This document shows, piece after piece, positions 46,685 through 55,212 of a stretch of DNA of 64,000 nt; the first letter of the stretch is position 1; each line of letters starts with the position of its first letter. The DNA comes from Adlercreutzia sp. ZJ176 (GTDB lineage Bacteria > Actinomycetota > Coriobacteriia > Coriobacteriales > Eggerthellaceae): NCBI RefSeq assembly GCF_011038975.1, contig NZ_JAAKEC010000003.1:140722-204721 (forward strand), in the 5' to 3' direction. The position numbers and the translations under genes are program-made. Below the pieces are notes generated by a model. The model saw nothing but the letters and a program-made list of their open reading frames with translations, made no database searches and had not been told where the DNA came from.

Positions 46685-49600
46685 CTACTCGGCGTAGCGC
46701 AGGGCCTTCTCGAGCTTCTGGCTGATCACCTTCGTCACGCCGTCGGACTGCATGGAGACGCCGAACAGGACGTCGGCCATCTCCATAGTGCGGCGCTGGT
46801 GGGTGATCATGATGAGCTGGGTGGTGCCGCGCAGCTTGTCGACGTAGGCCACCAGGCGGCGCAGGTTCGTGTCGTCGAGCGCGGCCTCCACCTCGTCGAG
46901 GATGTAGAACGGCGTGGAGCGCGTGCGGTAGACCGCGAACAGCAGGGCGAGCGCCGTCAGGGACTTCTCGCCGCCCGACATGAGCATCATCTTGGTGATG
47001 CGCTTGCCCGCGGGCTGCGCGTTCACCTCGACGCCAGTGTTCTCCAGGTCATCGGGGTCCACGAGCGCCAGATTGGCCGCGCCCCCGGGGAACAAGGTGG
47101 CGAAGATCTCCTGGAAGTAGCCGTTGACCTCGTTGAACGTACGCACGAAGTCGTCTTTCATGCGCGCGTCGATGACCCGGTTGATCTTGGCGAGCGACTT
47201 GCGCGCCGCGTCGAGGTCGGCCAGCTGCCCGGCCAGGTAGTCGTAGCGGCTCTTGAGCTCGTCGTACTCGGCGGCAGCGTCGGGGTTGATGGTGCCGAGG
47301 TTGGCGATGCGGCGGTTGAGGCGGAAGGCCTCCTCCTCGAGCGCGGCGCGGTCCTCGGGCTCGGGCGTGGCGAGCGCCACGTCGAGCGGCGTCTTGCAGT
47401 CGGACACGATGACGTTGACCGCCGCCTCCACCTGCAGCTCGAGCCGGCCCTTCTCCACGCGGGCCGCGGAGAGCCGCTCGTTCACCGCGTCGTAGGCGTC
47501 GTGCGCCGCGCGCGTGGCGCCGCGCGCCTCGGTCACGCGGGCGTGCAGGCCCGCGGAGGAGTCCTGCGCAGCCACGGCGCGGTCCTCCAGGTCGCGCGTC
47601 CAGCGGCGCGCCGAGGTGGCCAGCTCCTCGATGATCGCCAGCAGGGGCTCGAGGCGGGCGGCTGACACGTTCTTCACCACGAGCAGCTCCGCCGACTCGG
47701 CAGCCTGGGCCCCGAGCTGCTCCAGGTCGCGCAGGCGGGCGTCGCGCAGGCGGGCCGTGTAGGCGTCGCGCTCGGCGAGCTTGGCGGCCTCGAGCTTAGC
47801 CTCCGCGAGCGCGTCGGCATTGTGGTGGGCCTCGCGGCGCAGCGGGGCGAGGGCCGCCTGGGCCTCCTCCTGCTTGCGCTTCGCCTCGTCGAGCTGGGAG
47901 CGCAAGTCGCCGATCTGCTGCTCGAAGGACTCGACGTTCGGGCGGGCGCTCGAGATGATCGCCTCGGCCTCCGCGCGCTGGCGCTGCACACCCTCAAGCT
48001 CGCGCCGCACGGCGGCGAGCTTCTCGGTGGCGCGCTCGGCCACCGAGCGGGCCGCCTCGGCGCCGCCGCGCAGCGCGGCGAGCTGCTGGCTGAGCTCGAG
48101 GCTCGACGCCTGCGCCTGGCGCAGCGACTCCTCGGCCGCCGCCGCCTCGGCGCGGGCCTTCTCTGTAGCGACCTGGGCCTTCTCAAGCCCGGCTTTCAGC
48201 TCCTCCAAGCGGCGGACGCGCGCGAGCACGCCGTCGGCGCCCTCGACCACCGAGCGGCCCAGGGTCACCTTGCCCGAGGGCCACACCACCTCCCCGCGAA
48301 GCGACGCGAAGCGCAGGTCGAGCGCGTCGGCGGCGTGCGCCGAAAGCGCGTCGTCGAGCGAATCGCACACCACCACGTCGCCGAGCAGCGCGCGAACCGC
48401 GCGGGCCGCGGAGGCGGGGTACTCCAGGCTGTCGATGAGCGGAGCGCCGAGCGCGGAAGACGGGTGCGCGGCCGCGCGGGCAGCTGCGGCTGCGCCGTCC
48501 GCACCTGCAGCGCCGTCCGCACCCAACGCGCCGGCGCCATCCGGGCCGCTGTCGGCGCACATGAGCAGCGACACCTCTCCCGCCTCGCCCGCCTCGGACA
48601 GCGCGCGGGCCACGCGGGACGCGCACGCGGCGTCCTCCACGAGCAGCGCGGACACGTCCGCGCCCAGAAGCGCCTCCACAAGCGCCTCGTGCCCGCCCGT
48701 CGCGCGCACCACGTGCGCGAACGGCTCGAGCGCGCCGGCAAGCTCGCCGCGGTGCTCCATGAGCCACGCGCGCGCCGGGCCGTCGGCCGCCACGCTCGCG
48801 CGCTCGACCTCCTCGAGCGCCTGGATCTGCGCCGCGAGCGCCCGCTCGGCGTCGCGCGCCTCGTCGAGCGTCGCGCGCGTGGCCTCGCGCGCCTGGTAGC
48901 ACGCGCCCACGAGCTTGCGCGCCGCCGACTCCTGGTCGTCGACCGAGGCGAGCGCAGCCTCGGCGGCGGCGGCCTCGGCGGCGGCGGCCTCGGCGTCGGC
49001 CTGCGCGCGGGCGAGCTGCAGGTCGAGCTCGGCGGCATGGCTCTCGATCACCTTCACGTGCGCCAGCCCGTTGGTGAGCGCCTCCTGCGTCTCGGCGTGC
49101 TTGCGCCGCGCGATGTCGAGCTGCGTCTCCAGGTTGCGCCCGTCGCGCCCGAGCGCCGACGCCTCGCGCTCGAGGCTCCCACGGCGCACGCCCAGATCGC
49201 GCGAGGCGGCCTCGAGCGCCTCCACGCGCGCGTCGGCCGCCTCGCGGCTCGCGCGCACCTCGGCAAGCGTGCTCTCGGCGGCGGCCAGCTCGGCAGCGGC
49301 CACGGCGCGCTTGGCACGCGCCGCCTCCAGCGCCAACTCGATCTCGCCGGCGCGCGTGACCGCCGCGCGACGCCGCTCGTGCATCACGAGCGCGGCGGAG
49401 TCGAAGCGCTCGACGGCCGCAGCCGCGGCGCGGTGCTGCCGCGACAGCTCGCCGGCGTCCACGCTCTCGCGGCGGATCTGCTCCTGGAGCGCCTCGAGGG
49501 CGGCCTCGGCCTCCTCGATGGCCGCGCGCTTCTGCTCGATCTCGGCCGCGAGCTGCGATTCCGCCTCCTGCGACGCGTCCCAGCTGCGCTGCAGGCGCCT

Positions 49601-50302
49601 CAGGTCGTCGACGGCCAGCTGCAGCTTCACCTCGGAGAGCGCGCCCGCCAGCTCGGCGTAGGTGCGCGCCTTCTTCGCCTTGCGCTCGAGCGGCCCGAGC
49701 TGGCGGCCCACCTCGGCCACCACGTCGCGCGCACGGGTGAGGTGCTGGTCCATGGCGGCCAGCTTCCGCTCGCTCTTCGCCTTGCGCTGCTTGTGCTTGA
49801 GGACGCCGGCGGCCTCCTCGATGAGCGCGCGGCGGTCCTCGGGCTTGCTCTGCAGGATGGAGTCGAGCGAGCCCTGGGAGATGATGGAGTGCGTGCCCGT
49901 GCCCAGCCCCGAGTCGTGCAGGATGTCGAGCACGTCCATGCGGCGCGCCACCGTGCCGTTGATCAGGTACTCGCTCTCACCCGAGCGGTACATGCGGCGC
50001 GTGATGGCCACCTCGTCGAAGTCAACTGGCAGCGTGCCGTCGGAGTTGTCGAGCACGAGGTCCACCTCGGCGAGCCCCGTGGCCTTGCGCGCCGAGGAGC
50101 CGGCGAAGATCACGTCCTCCATGGCCTGGCCGCGCAGGTGCTTGGCGTTGCGCTCGCCGAGCACCCACAGCACCGCATCGGAGATGTTCGACTTCCCCGA
50201 GCCGTTCGGGCCCACGATGGCCGTGATGCCCGGCTCGAGCGTGAGCGCGCTGCGGTCGGCGAAGGACTTGAAGCCCTTGAGAACCAGTGACTTGAGATAC
50301 AT
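46685..50302 (-). CDS. smc: Chromosome segregation protein SMC
   Basis: 1205 aa: MYLKSLVLKGFKSFADRSAL, Walker A GPNGSGKSNISDA (about 32-44), two long coiled coils very rich in Ala/Glu/Arg, a hinge around 500-650, and the C-terminal LMSGGEKSLTALALLFAVYR with Walker B FYILDEVEAALDDTN. The hinge holds an Ala/Gly-rich loop (GADGAAGADGAAAAARAAAH). It condenses and organises the chromosome with ScpAB. It is 9 bases after rnc. Confidence 0.98.
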   Translation of the reverse strand: MYLKSLVLKGFKSFADRSALTLEPGITAIVGPNGSGKSNISDAVLWVLGERNAKHLRGQAMEDVIFAGSSARKATGLAEVDLVLDNSDGTLPVDFDEVAITRRMYRSGESEYLINGTVARRMDVLDILHDSGLGTGTHSIISQGSLDSILQSKPEDRRALIEEAAGVLKHKQRKAKSERKLAAMDQHLTRARDVVAEVGRQLGPLERKAKKARTYAELAGALSEVKLQLAVDDLRRLQRSWDASQEAESQLAAEIEQKRAAIEEAEAALEALQEQIRRESVDAGELSRQHRAAAAAVERFDSAALVMHERRRAAVTRAGEIELALEAARAKRAVAAAELAAAESTLAEVRASREAADARVEALEAASRDLGVRRGSLEREASALGRDGRNLETQLDIARRKHAETQEALTNGLAHVKVIESHAAELDLQLARAQADAEAAAAEAAAAEAALASVDDQESAARKLVGACYQAREATRATLDEARDAERALAAQIQALEEVERASVAADGPARAWLMEHRGELAGALEPFAHVVRATGGHEALVEALLGADVSALLVEDAACASRVARALSEAGEAGEVSLLMCADSGPDGAGALGADGAAGADGAAAAARAAAHPSSALGAPLIDSLEYPASAARAVRALLGDVVVCDSLDDALSAHAADALDLRFASLRGEVVWPSGKVTLGRSVVEGADGVLARVRRLEELKAGLEKAQVATEKARAEAAAAEESLRQAQASSLELSQQLAALRGGAEAARSVAERATEKLAAVRRELEGVQRQRAEAEAIISSARPNVESFEQQIGDLRSQLDEAKRKQEEAQAALAPLRREAHHNADALAEAKLEAAKLAERDAYTARLRDARLRDLEQLGAQAAESAELLVVKNVSAARLEPLLAIIEELATSARRWTRDLEDRAVAAQDSSAGLHARVTEARGATRAAHDAYDAVNERLSAARVEKGRLELQVEAAVNVIVSDCKTPLDVALATPEPEDRAALEEEAFRLNRRIANLGTINPDAAAEYDELKSRYDYLAGQLADLDAARKSLAKINRVIDARMKDDFVRTFNEVNGYFQEIFATLFPGGAANLALVDPDDLENTGVEVNAQPAGKRITKMMLMSGGEKSLTALALLFAVYRTRSTPFYILDEVEAALDDTNLRRLVAYVDKLRGTTQLIMITHQRRTMEMADVLFGVSMQSDGVTKVISQKLEKALRYAE

Positions 50303-50311
50303 CGGTGCCGC

Positions 50312-51217
50312 TTACTCCTGATATGCCTGGCTGGCGCCTTGCGCGTCGTGCTCCTCAAGCGCCGCGCGCTTCTCCTCGGCGCGCGCCGCGGCCTTGTCGG
50401 CCTTCGCCTGCATGGCCGCCGCCTCGCGCTCGGCCTTCTCGGCGGCCTTGCTGGCCTTCGCGCGCTTGGCCGCCGCCTCCTTCTCGGCGCGCTCCTTGCC
50501 CGTCATGCCGATGCCGAAGAACTCGGACAGGCGCGCGAGCGTGGACTTCGCCGCCTGGCTCTCGGCCTCCTTCTTCGTGCGGCCGGTGCCGCGCGCGAGC
50601 CCCTTCTCGCCGGCGTAGACCTGCGCCACGAAGGTGCGGTCATGCGGCGGGCCCTGCGTCTCCACCAGCTTGTAGGTGGGCGTGATGCCATCCTCTTGGA
50701 GCTTCTCCTGGAGTGCGCTCTTCGGATTCTCGGGCTCGCTCGCCATGTCGAGCGTCATGCGCGGGATGAGCGTGCGGCGCACGAACTCCTCGGCCGCGCT
50801 GATGCCGCCGTCGAGGTAGAGCGCGGCCACCACGGCCTCGTACACGTTCTCGAGCGCCGAGTGCAGCCCGCGCCGGCCCGTGCCCGTCTCCGACGAGCCG
50901 AACACGATGACGTCGGTGAACCCCAGCTTCTCGGCCACGTCCGACAGACTCGCGCCCGACACGAGCGCCACCTTGATGCGCGTGAGGCCGCCCTCGTCGA
51001 GCTCGTGGAAGCGGTGGAAGGCCGTCGAGGCCACGATGGCGCCCAGGATGGAGTCGCCCAGGAACTCGAGGCGCTCGTAGGAGTACTTGACCGCCTTGCC
51101 CTCGGTGGCCGAGGGGTGCGTGATGGCGGAGAGGATGAGCTGCTCCTGCTCGAAGTGGTACCCCAGGATCTCCTCGGCGCGCGCGAGCTTGCGCTCCTGC
51201 TCAGGCGAGAGGCTCAT
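50312..51217 (-). CDS. rnc: Ribonuclease III with Ala/Lys/Glu-rich tail
   Basis: 301 aa from ATG 51217, overlapping the plsX stop. Catalytic signature ERLEFLGDSILGAIVAS, second acidic site ENVYEAVVAALYLDGG, dsRNA-binding domain NPKSALQEKLQEDGITPTYK to about residue 240. A charged helical tail of about 60 residues (KERAEKEAAAKRAKASKAAE...) makes it longer than the usual 220-240. It cleaves double-stranded RNA, including rRNA precursors. Confidence 0.96.
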   Translation of the reverse strand: MSLSPEQERKLARAEEILGYHFEQEQLILSAITHPSATEGKAVKYSYERLEFLGDSILGAIVASTAFHRFHELDEGGLTRIKVALVSGASLSDVAEKLGFTDVIVFGSSETGTGRRGLHSALENVYEAVVAALYLDGGISAAEEFVRRTLIPRMTLDMASEPENPKSALQEKLQEDGITPTYKLVETQGPPHDRTFVAQVYAGEKGLARGTGRTKKEAESQAAKSTLARLSEFFGIGMTGKERAEKEAAAKRAKASKAAEKAEREAAAMQAKADKAAARAEEKRAALEEHDAQGASQAYQE

Positions 51218-52212
51218 CGCGCATCACCGGCGACGACGCCCGCGATGACCTCGCTCACGCGCGAGCGCACGGTGGTCGCGCTCGCGAGGATGCCGTTCGT
51301 GACGGCCAGCTCGTTCGAGGAGCCGTGGCCCACGATGCAGGCGCCCTTCACGCCGAGCAGCGGCGCGCCGCCGTAGGTGTCGGGGCTCACCTTCGCCTTG
51401 AGCGCGGAGAGGTCGCCCTTGAGCAGCACCGCCCCGAGCTTCGACTTCGTCGAGGACAGAAAGGCGTCCTTCAAGTAGCTGAACAGGGTCTTCGCCGTGC
51501 CCTCGAGCGTCTTCAGGCACACGTTGCCGGTGAAGCCGTCGCACACCACCACGTCGAAGTCGCCTGCGAGCAGGTTGCCGCCCTCGCAGTTGCCCGCGAA
51601 CTCGGGCACGTCGCGCCGCAGGGCCTCGAAGGTGGCCTGCGCGAACTCGGAGCCCTTCGTCTCCTCGGCGCCGATGTTGAGCAGGCCCACCCGCGGGTTC
51701 TCGACGCCCATGATCGCGCGCGCGTACGCCGCTCCCATCTGCGCGAACTGCACGAGGTACTCGGGCTTGCAGTCGGCGTTGGCCCCCACGTCGACGAGCA
51801 GCGTGGGACTTTGGTACGAGGGGATGACCTGGCCGAGCGCCGGGCGCTTCACGCCGCGGATGCGCCCCATCACGAGCGTCGCCGCCGCGAGGCAGGCGCC
51901 CGTGGAACCCGCCGAGAAGAACCCGTCGGCCGCGCCCTCCTTCACCAGGCGGCAGCCCACCACGATGGAGGAGTCCTTCTTCTTGCGGACCGCGCCCGCG
52001 GGGTGCTCGCCCATCTCGATGACCTCGGTGGTCGCCTGCGCCCGGCAGCGCTCATGCGCCGCCGCGAAGGGCTCCACCACGTCTGCGGGCCCGCACACGA
52101 TGACGTGCAGGTCAGGGTCGGCCTCGAGCGCGGCGTGCGTGCCGCGCAGCACGACCTCCGGGCCGTTGTCGCCGCCCATGGCGTCAACGACGATGGTTAC
52201 TGGTTCAGCCAC
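51214..52212 (-). CDS. plsX: Phosphate acyltransferase PlsX
   Basis: 332 aa from GTG 52212 after AAGGAG. MAEPVTIVVDAMGGDNGPEV, LLVDVGANADCKPEYLVQFA, NIGAEETKGSEFAQATFEAL and VCDGFTGNVCLKTLEGTAKT are all family signatures. It makes acyl-phosphate from acyl-ACP for phospholipid synthesis. The rpmF-plsX-rnc order is common. Confidence 0.97.
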   Translation of the reverse strand: MAEPVTIVVDAMGGDNGPEVVLRGTHAALEADPDLHVIVCGPADVVEPFAAAHERCRAQATTEVIEMGEHPAGAVRKKKDSSIVVGCRLVKEGAADGFFSAGSTGACLAAATLVMGRIRGVKRPALGQVIPSYQSPTLLVDVGANADCKPEYLVQFAQMGAAYARAIMGVENPRVGLLNIGAEETKGSEFAQATFEALRRDVPEFAGNCEGGNLLAGDFDVVVCDGFTGNVCLKTLEGTAKTLFSYLKDAFLSSTKSKLGAVLLKGDLSALKAKVSPDTYGGAPLLGVKGACIVGHGSSNELAVTNGILASATTVRSRVSEVIAGVVAGDAR

Positions 52213-52243
52213 ATGTACTCCTTACAGCATGTCAAGCGTTAGG

Positions 52244-52298
52244 CATGGGCCCATGCGTCCGACCGCCCGAAATCGGCGCGCAGACGCATGGGCGCATG
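52244..52298. repeat. Long inverted repeat in the plsX leader
   Basis: CATGGGCCCATGCGTC (52244-52259) pairs with GACGCATGGGCGCATG (52283-52298) except at one position, around a 23-base loop. It lies 32 bases before the plsX start codon. It may be an operator or an RNA structure controlling plsX. Confidence 0.6.
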
Positions 52299-52402
52299 GG
52301 TTTTCGCATTTAGGATACCCGACCGCGCGCACGCACCTCGCAAGAAGCGCGCGACGTGGCAAAAACGCAGAAGAATTCCGCGCGGGCGCTGCCCCCGCGC
52401 AC

Positions 52403-52457
52403 ACCCAAAAAGCCTCCTGGCAGGCCAAGCCGCGAAGCTTGACGTGCGAGGAGGCTT
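52403..52457 (-). terminator. Terminator after rpmF
   Basis: AAGCCTCCT / AGGAGGCTT arms (52410-52418 and 52449-52457) enclose a second small stem (CAAGC/GCTTG), with TTTTTGG following on the minus strand. It begins about 50 bases after the rpmF stop. Confidence 0.8.
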
Positions 52458-52507
52458 TATGCCATCGGGGGGCGCGCCGCCCGCCCGACGTTCTCGCGAG
52501 AAGAGCG

Positions 52508-52687
52508 CTACTCGGTCTCGATGACCTCGCGGTTCTTGTAGTAACCGCAGTTACCGCACACGCGATGCGGAAGCTTCACTTCGCCGCACTGGGGGCAAAC
52601 GGAGCGAGCGGGAGCGGTGATCTTGTCGTTGGTGCTACGACGAGCATGGGTGCGAGCGCGACCCATCTTACGCTTAGGTACTGCCAT
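52508..52687 (-). CDS. rpmF: 50S ribosomal protein L32
   Basis: 59 aa from ATG 52687 after GAAGGAG: MAVPKRKMGRARTHARRSTN, with two zinc-ribbon pairs CPQC and CGNCGYYKNREV. It is the zinc-binding (C+) form of L32. Own promoter and terminator; plsX follows. Confidence 0.98.
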   Translation of the reverse strand: MAVPKRKMGRARTHARRSTNDKITAPARSVCPQCGEVKLPHRVCGNCGYYKNREVIETE

Positions 52688-52759
52688 GATCTAACTCCTT
52701 CTATTACACGAGCGACGCCTCAAAGCTCGTAACTCGTTTCAGTAAACGCACGAAACGGT

Positions 52760-52788
52760 ATTTTACCAAACGGATTCCCCCCTCGCAA
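52760..52788 (-). promoter_or_regulatory. rpmF promoter
   Basis: -35 TTGCGA (52783-52788), 17-bp spacer, -10 TAAAAT (52760-52765), about 70 bases before the rpmF ATG. Confidence 0.7.
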
Positions 52789-52852
52789 GGGCAAACCGCG
52801 TCTTTTTCCACCCTATCTTGCCCTTCCGCGCGCAGGCGCGGGGTGCGCAACG

Positions 52853-53839
52853 TCAACTGCTGATGAAGTCCTCGTTGAGGGTGACGTTGAGGCCACGCGC
52901 GAGGGCGCGCAGGTCTTCGTCGGTCAGGTCGTAGGCGAACGTGGCGCCCTCACCCGTCATCATGCGCGCGGTGTTGTGGATCTCGGCCGCCTTCACGATG
53001 GCGTGCATGCGCCCGAACGCGTCGTCGAAGGTGGCACCCGTGCTCAGAAGGCCGTGGTGCGCCCAGATGACCGCCGCGTGGCGACGCGCCTGCTCGGCCG
53101 AGGAGCGCGCGAGCTCCAAGCTGCCAGGCACCTTAAGCCCCACGCACCCGACGCCCTCGGGGAACACCATCACGCACTCGGTCATGGCGCGCCAGAGCGC
53201 TCGCGTGAGGACGCGCGCGTCAGGCGGCAGCACCTTCGCGAGCGCGATCACCGGCACCGGGTGCGCATGGTAGAGCACGCGCGGCTCGTCGGCACGCCCG
53301 CCGGACGCAACGTCCGCGCCGCGCTCCCCTACGGCAGCTACGCCCGCACCCGCATCACCCGCGCCAGCCGCAGCCACGGCCATGCCGTCCGCGTTCGCAG
53401 CCGGCGTCCCGCGCTTCCCCGCGCCATGCGCCTGCAGGCGCGCCGCGTGGATGAGCAGGTGCCCCGCGAACTCGCTCGTGGGTCGCCCGCCGCCCGAGAA
53501 GCCGCAGAGCGCGCGCCACGCGCCGCCCGCGCCGTCAACCTCCACAATGCCGAGCGCGCGCGAGGGGTCGTCAGCCACGTTGCGCATGAACGAGCCCGTG
53601 GCCGTCACCAGGAAGAGCGCGCCGGCCAGCTCGGGCACTTCCACGCCGAGCGGCGCCCAAGCCCCCGGCTCACCGACAAGCAGCGTGCGCACGCGCTCCG
53701 CCTCGCCCGCCGTCAGGCGATATGATGCGTTGCCTCCGTTGCGCTCGTGCCAGCCCTGATCCCAGCCGTCGCCGCACATCCGCATCATCCCGCGGACGAA
53801 CGGCAGCGCCTCGAACGCCGCCCGCGTCGCATCATCCAT
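52853..53839 (-). CDS. rhaD: Rhamnulose-1-phosphate aldolase-like class II aldolase
   Basis: 328 aa. WDQGWHERNGGNASYRL, ATGSFMRNVADDP, RPTSEFAGHLLIH, VLYHAHPVPVIALAKVL, TECVMVFPEGVGCVG and WAHHGLLSTGATFDDAFG line up with E. coli RhaD, including the catalytic Glu and the three zinc His. About 50 Ala/Gly-rich residues are inserted before YHAH (HGAGKRGTPAANADGMAVAA...). No rhaA, rhaB or transporter is near, so the sugar could be rhamnulose- or a similar ketose 1-phosphate. Confidence 0.88.
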   Translation of the reverse strand: MDDATRAAFEALPFVRGMMRMCGDGWDQGWHERNGGNASYRLTAGEAERVRTLLVGEPGAWAPLGVEVPELAGALFLVTATGSFMRNVADDPSRALGIVEVDGAGGAWRALCGFSGGGRPTSEFAGHLLIHAARLQAHGAGKRGTPAANADGMAVAAAGAGDAGAGVAAVGERGADVASGGRADEPRVLYHAHPVPVIALAKVLPPDARVLTRALWRAMTECVMVFPEGVGCVGLKVPGSLELARSSAEQARRHAAVIWAHHGLLSTGATFDDAFGRMHAIVKAAEIHNTARMMTGEGATFAYDLTDEDLRALARGLNVTLNEDFISS

Positions 53840-53891
53840 GTCCGTTCCCCTTTCCGTGTCCTCAAGCCGCCTTCATCGCGCGCCACTGCCG

Positions 53892-55061
53892 TCAGTACGT
53901 CAGTCCGAACGCCCAAAGCGGGACCACGTTGCCGAACCCGTACTCGACGTCATCCTTGACGACGATGCCGCGCTCCGCCCCCTTCAGCTGGCCAGCGCCC
54001 TTGTTCCTACCCCCTACCTCGAAGGTGACGCCGTCGATGGCGAAGTCAGCGAGAGCGGATGCGACAACCCTGTGCCGCACGCGCATCTGGTTGAAGAAGA
54101 ACGTCTCCCTCACCGTGCCGACATCCACGTTTTCCCCGCCCAGATTGTACAGAATGTTCGTATTGTCGAGGTAGACCTTCTCCGTCTTCCCCAAGGCGCC
54201 CAAGCCGCCGGCGCCCGTCGCAAGCCGGGCGATCATGCCGGCCTTCTCCATGAAGATGAGATAGTCCTCGATGTTGTTGCGGCTTGCCTGGATCTTGCCT
54301 GCGAGGCTCGTCATGTTCGGCTTGAACGGCACAAGCGTGCTCACAACCGCCATGAGCTGCTTGAGCTTGCGCCCCGTTGCCGTGTTCATCTCCGCAAACT
54401 GAGGAATGTCGACCTCGAGCGTGCGCGCGATGACCTGCCCGAGCTCGATAGCGAAGTCGGGGTCGGCGCCGAACGGATAGTACCCGCTTCGCAGGTACTC
54501 GGAGAAGTAGGGCAGCGGGTGCTTGACGCCCGGGATGCGCGCCTTATGCTCGAGCACCTCGTCAAGCGTGAACGCGTCGAAGGCGATCCCATGGCGCATC
54601 CCCAGAAACTCGCGAAACGACAAGCCCTGCATGAGGTAGCGCGGCGCACGGCGGCTGAGGTCCGCCTCCCCCTTCTCTATGTCGAGGATCGATGACCCCG
54701 TGAAGCACACGTGCAAGTCGGGAAAGGCGTCGTAGACGGCCTTCAGCTCACGCGACCAGCTCGGATACTTGTGCACCTCGTCGATGAGCAGATGCGAGCC
54801 GCCCTGCTTGACGAACGCCTCGGCCGTGTCGTAGAGGGTGTGGCTGGCGAAGTACATGCTGTCAGCCGTGAAGTAGAGGATGCGTGACGCGTCGACCAGC
54901 TCCTTGGCGCGCTGGAGCAGCATGGTCGTCTTGCCCACGCCGCGAGGCCCGACGATGCCGAGCATTCTGCCATCCCAATTGACCTGGGGATACATATAGC
55001 GGTAGAACGAAGTGGGCACCTCGTCGAGCAAGCGGTGCATATGTTCGTAGAGACGGTCCAT
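53892..55061 (-). CDS. AAA ATPase with DUF4143, second copy
   Basis: 389 aa, MDRLYEHMHRLLDEVPTSFY. Walker A GPRGVGKTTMLLQRA (about 38-), Walker B HLLIDEVHKY, sensor VCFTGSSILDIEKG, then QGLSFREFLGMRHG, the family hallmark, and a C-terminal DUF4143-type part ending in ERGIVVKDDVEYGFGNVVPL, where Lys/Asp may belong to a PD-(D/E)XK-like fold. It is only distantly similar to the ATPase at 44563. Three palindromes lie directly upstream. Confidence 0.88.
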   Translation of the reverse strand: MDRLYEHMHRLLDEVPTSFYRYMYPQVNWDGRMLGIVGPRGVGKTTMLLQRAKELVDASRILYFTADSMYFASHTLYDTAEAFVKQGGSHLLIDEVHKYPSWSRELKAVYDAFPDLHVCFTGSSILDIEKGEADLSRRAPRYLMQGLSFREFLGMRHGIAFDAFTLDEVLEHKARIPGVKHPLPYFSEYLRSGYYPFGADPDFAIELGQVIARTLEVDIPQFAEMNTATGRKLKQLMAVVSTLVPFKPNMTSLAGKIQASRNNIEDYLIFMEKAGMIARLATGAGGLGALGKTEKVYLDNTNILYNLGGENVDVGTVRETFFFNQMRVRHRVVASALADFAIDGVTFEVGGRNKGAGQLKGAERGIVVKDDVEYGFGNVVPLWAFGLTY

Positions 55062-55081
55062 GGGAGCTCCTTTTGCTCAAA

Positions 55082-55162
55082 CGCACTCATATGGTGCGAT
55101 TATAGAGAAAAATCGCACTATATGAGTGCGATTTCATGGGAAATACGCACTGTGAGAGTGCG
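55082..55162. promoter_or_regulatory. Array of three palindromic sites at 32-bp spacing
   Basis: Three copies of CGCACT-N5-AGTGCG lie at 55082-55098 (last arm GGTGCG), 55114-55130 (extended to a 25-bp palindrome, 55110-55134) and 55146-55162. Their centres are exactly 32 bp apart, so they face the same side of the helix. A minus-strand -10 TATAAT (55099-55104) sits between sites 1 and 2, so the array should control the ATPase gene. Confidence 0.85.
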
Positions 55163-55212
55163 ACACTGTAGGCTGGTTGCAAATGCTACCGCACCCCAGG
55201 GAGCACGATCCG

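Noticed and set aside
46406..47665. 419-codon plus-strand frame
   Set aside because: Most of it is antisense to smc; the first 90 codons cross the smc terminator and show no ribosome site or family motif.
52230..52235. TTGACA as -35 of a plsX promoter
   Set aside because: A 17-bp spacer would put the -10 at the plsX start codon and transcription inside the gene.
55082..55162. Possible mini CRISPR array (17-bp repeats, 15-bp spacers)
   Set aside because: Units are perfect protein-site-like palindromes, spacers are too short, only three copies exist and no cas gene is near. It overlaps a promoter.
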